NCBI GenBank assembly: GCA_964559205.1
Contig: CAZLHV010000032.1
Coordinates: forward strand, 1-22,240
From: GWF2-43-63 sp964559205
GTDB taxonomy: Bacteria > Bacteroidota > Bacteroidia > Bacteroidales > DTU049
Direction: 5' to 3'
DNA length: 22,240 nucleotides
Under the pieces are notes generated by a model. That model was not told the origin of the DNA. It did no database searches and was given only the letters and a program-made list of their open reading frames with translations. Shown piece by piece: positions 1-6,027 of this stretch (within the stretch, counting starts at the first letter, position 1; every line of letters starts with the position of its first letter). Position numbers and translations under genes: made by a program.

Positions 1-100
1 TCACACCACACACCACAACCAGCTTTCCGTGCGGGATTTCGAGGCTGATGTTTTTCAGATTATTCGCCCTCGCGTTGCGGATGATGATGTGGCGGTTCAT
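1..100 (-). CDS. uvrA: UvrA-like excinuclease ATPase, N-terminal end (cut by window edge)
   Basis: Reading leftward from ATG at 100-98, the 33 visible codons match the extreme N-terminus of UvrA, the ATPase that recognises DNA damage in nucleotide excision repair. The visible signature is IIIRNARANNLKNISLEIP followed by GKLVVVCGV, which leads into the first P-loop (normally GxSGSGKSS). The window ends just before the loop lysine, so it cannot be seen whether the gene continues intact. A TAnnTTTG -7 box (105-112) ends only 4 nt before the ATG. A second copy of this 5' end lies at 3835-3957 and is truncated, so this copy could be the functional gene or another fragment. Identification as UvrA-family is firm; intactness is unknown. 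Confidence 0.8.
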   Translation of the reverse strand, partial: MNRHIIIRNARANNLKNISLEIPHGKLVVVCGV

Positions 101-108
101 GATGCAAA
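1..108. repeat. Direct repeat, copy 1 (uvrA 5' end)
   Basis: This stretch matches 3858-3965 in the same orientation. There are five mismatches over the 100 coding bases (position 31 and a cluster at 86-90) and none in the adjoining GATGCAAA. Homology stops abruptly at 108/3965. The left limit is cut by the window edge. Confidence 0.9.
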
Positions 109-112
109 GATA
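105..112 (-). promoter_or_regulatory. Candidate -7 box upstream of uvrA start
   Basis: On the minus strand the sequence reads TATCTTTG, a perfect match to the Bacteroidota -7 consensus TAnnTTTG. It ends 4 nt before the ATG, so the transcript would be leaderless or nearly so. No clear -33 TTTG was found. Confidence 0.4.
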
Positions 113-460
113 AAAGTTCCAAAGTTCATCAAGTTCGAAAGTTATAGAGACGTTGCACTGCAACGTTTAATTTAATGTGAGGTAACCATAGAGACGCGAT
201 GAATTGCATCTTGCAAACGCAGCGCAGTTTTGCAACGAGGCTTAGTTGTAGCCCGATATTGTTTGTTCGTATGCCCTTTATGGGTGTGGGGAATCGTCAC
301 GCGATGTTCGTTTGAAAAGACAAAAGGTAATTTGGGGTGTATCGAGTTTGAATTAATAGATGTTTCTACTTTAAGAATTTTGTTTCCGAATGAATGAAAA
401 AGAAGTGATGCTTTAGAGTCTATTCTTACCGGGATAAAACAAAATGCCTATATTCACGAA
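113..460. other. Intergenic spacer with inverted repeats, no gene seen
   Basis: This 348-bp spacer between the uvrA start and the end of the secreted-protein gene has no credible ORF. It holds the palindrome at 150-166, a degenerate relative near 190-210, and an inverted repeat TTGCAAA (211-217)/TTTGCAA (229-235). The right half, from about 330, is AT-rich with no recognisable signal. Confidence 0.6.
150..166. repeat. Short palindromic repeat (ACGTTGCA-C-TGCAACGT)
   Basis: A perfect 8-bp inverted repeat with a 1-base centre is preceded by TAGAG. A related, degenerate element (AGAGACGCGATGAATTGCATC) begins at 190. The pair resembles the small AGAGACG-type palindromic intergenic repeats found dispersed in Bacteroidota and cyanobacteria; that likeness is from memory, not from a search. 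Confidence 0.5.
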
Positions 461-2089
461 TTAATTTGAATCATCAATAAATTTAATAGTGAATTCAAAT
501 GATTTGCTTTGGTTGTTTTTTCTTATTGATCCATTCATAAACAAACGGGTTCGATTGCTCATTTTTATATAGTTAATGGTCTTCTGAGTAATTTTGTTGT
601 CATAATATACCATATCCGATTCTGAAGAAGGTCCATACGTGTACCATTCAATCTGGCTGTCAGGATTATTCAGATCAATCGTTTTCAATGAATCCACCAG
701 GGAAAGTTTCACGTAAATCGTATAATAGATATTTTCTTTATACAGCTTAGCCTCAGCCTCTTTTCCAAGCAGCATAATGCGGGTGCCGAAAAAAGGGTCT
801 TTGCGTTTCATATATGGATAAATCTCATCACGAAGCTGATAGGCACGTTTGAGAATGGTTTTGGCGGCGGGCAACTTGTTGCCTTTTGTTTTTTCGTACG
901 ACACCAACGAGTCTTTCAGATACCGGAATGTCTCGCCGTCCTTAGTGCTCACCTGCACCAGATAATCGTTGCGGAACCAATACGTGTAGTCTTCTGTTTT
1001 CACTTTTACTTTATAGCCGGAAAGGGAATTTATCAGAGTGTCCGATTCGCCCGCGAAATTATATGAAGGGGTTTTGACAGTTTTATTGACCACATTTACC
1101 CAATCGTCAATATCGCCAGTTCCTTTGAATTCACAAGGCGACCAGCGCAAAATATCATCGGAATATTCATAGCAAATATTTATAATTTGATCTTTTGTCC
1201 GGATGGTGTCGGGCAAATTATCCTCGTTAAAAGTGCAACCATATATAATGTCTTCATCGGAAATTATTTTTTCCAGAATATAATTTTCATTCCAGCGGTA
1301 TGTGTATGTCCATCGAACTCCTGGATTAACGTCATCATCATTGAGACCATACAATGTTTCAGAAATTACCAGGCCATTGATATCCTTGAAAACGCAGAGC
1401 TTTCCGTCCGGAACATCTTTCAGAAACACTTCGGCTTTTTTTTGTTCAGGAATAAAAAATTCATCCGGCAATGTGAGGAAATAAAACTCCGGGTCTATGG
1501 TGTCCTGAAAATTTTCCGTTTTTGACGAAATGTTTTCAACGGTGTTTTTTTCTGAATTCGGAAAGTACTTTGTGTATAACTGCCCGCCACTGTAATCCTG
1601 CACAGTCATATACGGAATTCCTTCATTGTATATAATGCGGAAATTCAGTATGGCTGTTTTATATCCGATCTGATACCGGATACTTTCCAGCGTGTCGTTA
1701 CGATAGCTGAATGCATACCATTCCTCAATATCTTCAAATGATTTTAAACTATCCGAAAGCGTGATGATCAGCGAGTCCAGTAGTCCTTCTTTTGTGAAAA
1801 GGAAATACACATGATCAATCAAATGCTCTTCGGAATCTTTCTTTTCATAAACTGAGCGTTGCTGAACATGAATGGTCCGAATATGTTTTCTTTGAATGAG
1901 ATCGGCGTAAGGACAGGGTGCAAGCCATTTGCTGTTTAAATCAGTTATCAAAATTTCGTCATCATCAGAGAAAAATCCATCATATAAATACGGAAACTGA
2001 ATACGCTGTGGATCAGTCTGTGACCAGCCTTTCAATGATGCTGCCAGTAACAAAGCCGTAATAAATACTGAAACAAATGCGTATTTCAT
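461..2089 (-). CDS. Secreted protein of unknown function (paralog A)
   Basis: This 542-residue protein is not one I recognise. It begins with a typical Sec signal peptide: MKY, a hydrophobic stretch to about residue 20, then SLKGWSQ before the mature part. No membrane segment follows, so export to the periplasm or cell surface is likely; no lipobox or T9SS C-terminal domain is evident. The mature part is rich in Tyr, Asp and Asn with many short beta-like segments, e.g. CTFNEDNLPDTI and YEYSDDILRWSPC, reminiscent of repeated 'YxYxxNxL' beta-hairpin proteins. It is clearly paralogous over its length to the adjacent upstream gene (2096-3607), with shared blocks such as FNEDNLPD, RWS.C, DSLVSY/DTLVSY and FG.R..LLGKE. 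The start codon lies 6 bp after the upstream stop, so the two are probably co-transcribed. Confidence 0.8.
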   Translation of the reverse strand: MKYAFVSVFITALLLAASLKGWSQTDPQRIQFPYLYDGFFSDDDEILITDLNSKWLAPCPYADLIQRKHIRTIHVQQRSVYEKKDSEEHLIDHVYFLFTKEGLLDSLIITLSDSLKSFEDIEEWYAFSYRNDTLESIRYQIGYKTAILNFRIIYNEGIPYMTVQDYSGGQLYTKYFPNSEKNTVENISSKTENFQDTIDPEFYFLTLPDEFFIPEQKKAEVFLKDVPDGKLCVFKDINGLVISETLYGLNDDDVNPGVRWTYTYRWNENYILEKIISDEDIIYGCTFNEDNLPDTIRTKDQIINICYEYSDDILRWSPCEFKGTGDIDDWVNVVNKTVKTPSYNFAGESDTLINSLSGYKVKVKTEDYTYWFRNDYLVQVSTKDGETFRYLKDSLVSYEKTKGNKLPAAKTILKRAYQLRDEIYPYMKRKDPFFGTRIMLLGKEAEAKLYKENIYYTIYVKLSLVDSLKTIDLNNPDSQIEWYTYGPSSESDMVYYDNKITQKTINYIKMSNRTRLFMNGSIRKNNQSKSFEFTIKFIDDSN

Positions 2090-2095
2090 AGAATG

Positions 2096-3607
2096 TTATT
2101 TTCGGTCAACGATCAGTCGAAAGCCAATCAGGGTGCGTGTTTCGCCATTGCTGCCGGTTAGTACAATATTGTCGAAGCGCTGGCCCCACTGCTTATAGTT
2201 TATCATGTAATGCATTTCTTTCTCTCCAATAGCGGATGTTTTGCATTCCCACGACATGATATCAAACCCGGGATTGTTGGTTGAAAAAGTATATTGTGTC
2301 ACCGATACGTCGCTGCGGTTGGTTTGCAGGCTTTTCAGTTTTTCAAGATCCGCTTCAGCAATGTGTAAAGTATATTGCAGCAAATCGTTTTTAATTCCAA
2401 GGAACTCCGGCTCTTTTCCCAGCAGTGTTACCCGCACACCAAACAAAGGTTGAATTTTTTTAATTTCAGCATACACTGATTTCAGTTTTTCGTCCGATCG
2501 TTTTTGTATAATGGTTTCTGTTTCTGTAGGATTGGTGCCGGTTTTGGAATAGCTCACCAATGTGTCATTGAGGTAATAGAATGATTCGGATGTATTTTTT
2601 GCCAGCAACAGTTCATCGTTCAAAAACCAACAAGTGTCGCTTACGAACACGTCTTTCTAAATATAATCCCGCAGCCGGAATACCTGCTGCACGTTTTTAT
2701 TATTTATTGAATCTTTCTTCAGTGATAGTTTTTCAATCGTATATATCAGGTCTTCAATTTTTCTTTTGCCTTTGTGATTGCAAGCCGACCAGCGGAAAAT
2801 GTCGTTGCTGTATTCGTACGAGAATGTGTATGTACGCATCGTATCTGAAAGATTGTCGGAAGATTTAATGATAATACTGTCCGGCAGATTATCTTCGTTA
2901 AACTTGCATTGATAAATGCTTCCCATGATTGGGTCTGGCTCAAAAATGGCCATGGTGGCCTTTGTCAGTATGTTGTTGTCATTCCATGAAAAACTTGTCT
3001 GCGATAAAATGGCAGTGTCATTTTCATAATACGAAGAGAACGGCTCATTTCCATAATAAATGTACTCTGCCTGTGATAATGTGAGACCGGCTTTATTGCG
3101 AAGAAAAACCTGAGCTCCGTGTCCGTATTTCAAACAGGTAAGAACCGAAGTGTCAGGTTTGTTTGCTTCATAGAAATTTCTGATAGGAGTAAGGTCCGTA
3201 AATCCATAAAACTTTCCTGCTCTGTAGTCTTTCACTTCCGTAAGCTCTCCATGGACGTTATAACGAAAAGCGTAAGCTGCATAAAATGGCGAATTGTCGT
3301 CTGTTTCATCATTGATGGCAAGCACCATTGAATCCAGTTGTCCGTTTTTGTTGAAATAGAAATCCTGCCCATAAATGCTGTAAGCCGGGGTAGCCATGAC
3401 ATGTACTGCACGGATGTGTTTTTCCTTCAGCAACGAAGCATAGGGTGATGGATCGAACCAGGCTTGTTCATCCGTATCATAATAATAGTTGTGCTCCGAA
3501 ATAATATATGGAAACTGCGCCTTGGTCAGATTGATCTGCGCCGCCGCATAAAACGGGAACAACAGTATCGGCATAAAAATCACACATGTAGAAAAAAGGA
3601 TTTTCAT
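2096..3607 (-). pseudogene. Secreted protein paralog B, interrupted by an in-frame TAG
   Basis: This reading frame encodes a paralog of the 461-2089 protein of roughly 500 residues, but a single TAG at 2659-2657 splits it into 316 and about 186 residues. No frameshift is involved: the frame continues past TAG as KDVFVSDTCWFLND, aligning with TEDYTYWFRND of paralog A, and runs to TAA at 2096. The N-terminus is a signal peptide (MKILFSTCVIFMPILL...AAAQ). TAG is an ordinary terminator elsewhere in this window (RNA methyltransferase, Wzz-like gene), so a nonsense mutation or a sequencing error is likelier than recoding. The first 316 residues may still be secreted as a truncated product. The GTG at 2650-2648 is a poor independent start because the downstream part has no signal peptide. 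Function unknown. Confidence 0.75.
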
Positions 3608-3834
3608 ATCAACGAATTATAACCGCAAATTACTAAATATACGGTTAAGCCGGATGATTTATTGTATGTTTTTTTTATTGAATATAATTTTAGATGTTTA
3701 TATGATTAAAGACTGGTGTAATCTTTAGGGCATCTTTAAAACCTCCTTTCTTTGCATCTGTCACACTAAGACCTCCGTGAAGTCATGCTGACATTACGCG
3801 ACAATCACCAGTAAAACATTTTTGCAATCAGAAA
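3608..3834. other. AT-rich intergenic spacer between paralog B and the uvrA fragment
   Basis: This 227-bp stretch has no credible ORF. On the minus strand near 3622-3630 is TAATTTG, one base short of the TAnnTTTG -7 consensus, which might serve the secreted-protein pair. No remnant of the remaining uvrA coding sequence is recognisable here. Confidence 0.45.
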
Positions 3835-3957
3835 TTAATCGACACAATAGCTGCCGCTCACACCACACACCACAACCAGCTTTCCGTACGGGATTTCGAG
3901 GCTGATGTTTTTCAGATTATTCGCCCTCGCGTTGCGGATGATGATGGTGTTGTTCAT
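3835..3957 (-). pseudogene. Truncated duplicate of uvrA 5' end (40 codons)
   Basis: From ATG at 3957-3955 the frame encodes 36 residues that match the UvrA N-terminus, up to GVSGS of the first P-loop. It then continues as YCVD and stops at TAA (3835-3837). The essential GKS of the P-loop and the rest of the roughly 940-residue protein are missing, so this cannot work as UvrA. It matches the copy at 1-100 except for codons 2-4 (NNT here, NRH there) and one Tyr/His change at residue 24. A perfect TAnnTTTG box (TACTTTTG, 3962-3969) sits 4 nt upstream, as in the other copy. The break lies on the side facing the secreted-protein genes, suggesting that their arrival separated this 5' end from its gene. 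Confidence 0.8.
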
Positions 3958-3965
3958 GATGCAAA
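3858..3965. repeat. Direct repeat, copy 2 (uvrA 5' end)
   Basis: Same-orientation copy of 1-108. The two copies flank the secreted paralog pair and are 3857 bp apart. UvrA-like coding similarity extends a further eight bases on this copy (3850-3857, completing GVSGS), beyond what the window shows of copy 1. Confidence 0.9.
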
Positions 3966-3969
3966 AGTA
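3962..3969 (-). promoter_or_regulatory. Candidate -7 box upstream of the uvrA fragment
   Basis: The minus strand reads TACTTTTG, a perfect TAnnTTTG match ending 4 nt before the fragment's ATG. It may be the ancestral uvrA promoter left behind, or a replaced one. Confidence 0.35.
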
Positions 3970-4031
3970 AATAGAAAATTTACTGTAAAAATAGTTGCGT
4001 ATATACAACGGATTGAGTTATTTTTTGCACC

Positions 4032-4061
4032 TTTGATGCATTATATTAAACCCTACTTATG
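4032..4061 (+). promoter_or_regulatory. Possible promoter for the ATPase/STAS/PIN cassette
   Basis: TTTG (4032-4035) is followed after 18 bases by TACTTATG (4054-4061), one mismatch from TAnnTTTG. If used, transcription would start inside the 4059-4142 short ORF and that ORF would not be translated. A second candidate is TTG at 3995 with TATTTTTTG at 4019, whose internal spacing is one base too long. Neither is strong. Confidence 0.25.
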
Positions 4062-4142
4062 TCTTTAGCAGAATGTGTTGTGGAAATGGCAATTGAGCAA
4101 AATGAAGAGGCTGCAATGAAGTACATAGAAGAACACGCATAA
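4059..4142 (+). CDS. Very short acidic ORF upstream of the cassette (27 aa)
   Basis: An ATG-to-TAA frame encodes a 27-residue acidic, helix-prone peptide beginning MSLAECVVEMAIEQNEEAAM. It lies 18 bp before the ATPase gene on the same strand. It could be a leader peptide, a minimal antitoxin-like partner, a remnant of a longer gene, or chance. A stop codon closely precedes it in frame, so no longer version is present here. It is reported because it is co-directional and closely spaced; evidence that it is translated is weak. Confidence 0.25.
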   Translation: MSLAECVVEMAIEQNEEAAMKYIEEHA

Positions 4143-4160
4143 CAAGCAGAATAATCCGGA

Positions 4161-5039
4161 ATGATAATATCGCTCTCAAACAGAATACAAAGCACTTATG
4201 AAGGCTACCAAGAGCTGATAAGTCTGCTTTCGCGAATTAATGCGACTAATGACAGAATTATAGAAATTGATTTTTCTGGGGTTTCCTGGTTTGAAGCAAA
4301 CCTCAGTGCCGTTTTAGGAGCAATCATTCAGCTTGCAGAGGAAAACGGGAAAGAAGTTTCAATTATAAACCTGACAGGAAGAGTAGAAAGTATCCTTTAC
4401 AGGAACAGATTTCTCAGAATGTATGGAGAAGGAGATATTGGTTTCTCGGGGGATACAATTGTCTCGTATAAAAAATTTCCTCCATCCGGAGATAACGATT
4501 TCCTTTTCTATATTCGCTCCGAGTTATTGTCAAAACCGGATTTCCCGAAACATTCACAAAAATTGGGAAAGAAAATCAGCGAAAGTATTTTTGAATTATT
4601 CGAAAATGCTAGTACACACGGAAAATGTGCATTCATCCATACGTGCGGTCAGTATTATCCGGGTAAAACTCCGCGGCGGCTCGATCTCACGATTGTGGAC
4701 ATGGGTATTTCTATCAAAAAAAATGTGAACGATTACCTGCGTGAAGAAAAAAGCGGAGATGCGGCCATTGTCTGGGCGCTTCAGTATGGGAACACCACTA
4801 AAACGGGCAATATTTCCGGAGGGCTGGGTCTCAATATCATATTCCAGTTTATCAAGCTGAACAAAGGAAAAATTCAAATTGCATCTTCCGATGGATATTG
4901 GGAATATCGCGAAGAAAATGAATTTACTGCTACTTTTTCCGGCATGTTTCCCGGAACGATTGCTAATCTGGAATTTAACCTTGATGATGACTCGAGATAT
5001 TTCCTGAGCGATGAAAACCCTGATGATTTAATTTTTTAA
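4161..5039 (+). CDS. STAS-like domain fused to a GHKL (HATPase_c) ATPase
   Basis: This 292-residue soluble protein has two parts. Residues 1 to about 105 look STAS-like: a beta strand IIEIDFSGVSW (33-43), a helix rich in Ala/Leu, then VSIINLTGRV (66-75). Residues 115-265 form a GHKL ATP-binding domain: N-box E145-L-F-E-N149 within ISESIFELFENASTHG, G1 box D180-M-G182, and G2 glycines in GNISGGLGL (217-224). There is no histidine-phosphotransfer domain, receiver or membrane segment, so it is not an ordinary sensor kinase. It resembles the anti-sigma or partner-switching kinase type, where the ATPase phosphorylates or binds a STAS partner. Such a partner is encoded 12 bp downstream. The same-strand PIN-like nuclease gene follows, suggesting a regulatory ATPase for a nuclease. 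The functional link is inference. Confidence 0.8.
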   Translation: MIISLSNRIQSTYEGYQELISLLSRINATNDRIIEIDFSGVSWFEANLSAVLGAIIQLAEENGKEVSIINLTGRVESILYRNRFLRMYGEGDIGFSGDTIVSYKKFPPSGDNDFLFYIRSELLSKPDFPKHSQKLGKKISESIFELFENASTHGKCAFIHTCGQYYPGKTPRRLDLTIVDMGISIKKNVNDYLREEKSGDAAIVWALQYGNTTKTGNISGGLGLNIIFQFIKLNKGKIQIASSDGYWEYREENEFTATFSGMFPGTIANLEFNLDDDSRYFLSDENPDDLIF

Positions 5040-5047
5040 TACCTTTG
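5040..5047 (+). promoter_or_regulatory. Possible internal -7 box before the STAS-like gene
   Basis: TACCTTTG matches TAnnTTTG exactly, begins in the base after the ATPase stop codon and ends 4 nt before the ATG at 5052. No good -33 element was seen. If active it would let the STAS-like and PIN genes be transcribed without the ATPase. Confidence 0.3.
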
Positions 5048-5051
5048 CGCT

Positions 5052-5408
5052 ATGAATGACAGCAGAATTCAATTAATTGTCAAGGATATTATTGCTGGAG
5101 ATGCGGCTGTTTCGACAGACGATGGTGATATTGTGTTTCGTAAAATTGAAGAGCAATTTCAACTTGCCCAAAAAATCGATCTAGATTTCAATGGAATCAC
5201 ATTAATGACAACAGCATTCCTGAATGCTGCCATAGGTCAGTTGTATGCTTCTCACACAAGTGAGTATCTGAATGAAAACCTTTCATTGGTTCAGGTTTCT
5301 GCAGATGATAAAGGATTATTCCGAATTGTAATAGAGCGGGCTAAAGAATATTTTGCTAACAAGGATTCTTTTAATAAATCTGCAGACGACGCAATACATG
5401 GCAGCTAA
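5052..5408 (+). CDS. STAS-like protein of the DUF4325 type
   Basis: This 118-residue protein matches the pattern of the STAS-like DUF4325 family: an N-terminal strand QLIVKDIIAGDAAVSTDDG, then a strand and loop IDLDFNGITLMTTAFLNAAIGQLY (42-65). The hallmark is the LDF.G....T.AFLNAA.G.LY signature, where classical STAS anti-sigma antagonists carry their phosphorylatable Ser/Thr (here T53/T54 are candidates). Proteins of this family are commonly encoded beside HATPase_c proteins, as here. It is probably the binding or phosphorylation partner of the upstream ATPase. Its stop overlaps the start of the PIN-like gene by 11 bp, implying translational coupling. Whether it restrains the nuclease directly, like an antitoxin, or only through the ATPase cannot be told from sequence. 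Confidence 0.75.
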   Translation: MNDSRIQLIVKDIIAGDAAVSTDDGDIVFRKIEEQFQLAQKIDLDFNGITLMTTAFLNAAIGQLYASHTSEYLNENLSLVQVSADDKGLFRIVIERAKEYFANKDSFNKSADDAIHGS

Positions 5409-5940
5409 CATAATTGATATTAGTAGATATTCAGCCCGATCCTCTGACATTTTCTTTTTCGATAACAATGTGTGGATGTATCTGTTTTGCCCTCTTGGCT
5501 CGTATGAGAAGAGCAGGCAAAGCAAATATTCTTCGTTTCTTAAGGATGTTCAGTCGGCAAGAGGAACAATATTTACATCCAGCCTGATATTATCTGAATT
5601 CATTAATAGATATCTGAGACTTGATTTCAATCAATGGAAAAACAAAAACTCCTTGCCAGGCGCTGATTTTAAACGTGATTACATGAAAAGCTGCCGGTAT
5701 TCTGAAGCTATTACTGAAATTCAGCCTTCTATTCGCAGCATACTTCGTCTATGCGAAAAAACACCTGACAACTTTCAGGCAATTAATATTGATCAGATAT
5801 TAATTCATTTGTCATCTATTGATTTCAACGACGGTTATTACATCGAACTTGCCTCAAGTCAAAACTGGAAAATTGTAACCGACGACAGAGATTTTTCCGA
5901 TTATACGGGTCATAATTTGACGGTAATAACCATTGCCTAA
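5398..5940 (+). CDS. PIN-like domain nuclease (putative effector)
   Basis: I chose the ATG at 5398, inside the end of the STAS-like gene, giving 180 residues. An in-frame upstream ATG at 5353 would overlap more deeply and add residues without family character. The acidic PIN residues are visible in order: D22 in FFFDNNVW after the first strand, E67 in SSLILSEF, D142/D145 in SSIDFNDGYYIELA, and D162, D163, D165 in IVTDDRDF. The second half, with DxxxxxLA then a Trp/Lys strand and TDDRDF, is typical of VapC-like metal-dependent RNases. At 180 residues it is longer than most VapC toxins (about 130), the extra length lying between E67 and D142. It is the last gene of the cassette, followed by a terminator. 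RNase activity and toxicity are inferred from the fold alone. Confidence 0.75.
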   Translation: MAANIIDISRYSARSSDIFFFDNNVWMYLFCPLGSYEKSRQSKYSSFLKDVQSARGTIFTSSLILSEFINRYLRLDFNQWKNKNSLPGADFKRDYMKSCRYSEAITEIQPSIRSILRLCEKTPDNFQAINIDQILIHLSSIDFNDGYYIELASSQNWKIVTDDRDFSDYTGHNLTVITIA

Positions 5941-5978
5941 GATTAAATTCTGCTTGAAACTCAAAACATTTCAACCAA

Positions 5979-6006
5979 AAAAGGCCTTCCTTTCGGAAAG
6001 CCTTTT
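5979..6006. terminator. Bidirectional terminator between PIN gene and OmpA/TPR gene
   Basis: AAAAGGCCTTCC and GGAAAGCCTTTT form a 12-bp stem with one mismatch around a TTTC loop. A-rich flanks on the left and T-rich on the right make it usable from both convergent genes. Confidence 0.75.
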
Positions 6007-6027
6007 CTATAATGAAATCGGAAATGA

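Noticed and set aside
2096..2650. A separate 184-residue gene starting at GTG 2650
   Set aside because: It is the same frame as the upstream ORF, lacks a signal peptide and aligns with the C-terminal part of paralog A, so it is the tail of one gene interrupted by TAG.
2657..2659. TAG recoding (readthrough, selenocysteine/pyrrolysine-like or altered code)
   Set aside because: TAG terminates other genes in the window, no recoding structure is evident, and the aligned residue in the paralog is an ordinary Val; a nonsense mutation or sequence error is simpler.
5353..5397. Longer start for the PIN-like gene at 5353
   Set aside because: It would overlap the STAS-like gene by 56 bases and adds residues without PIN character; ATG at 5398 gives a normal short overlap.
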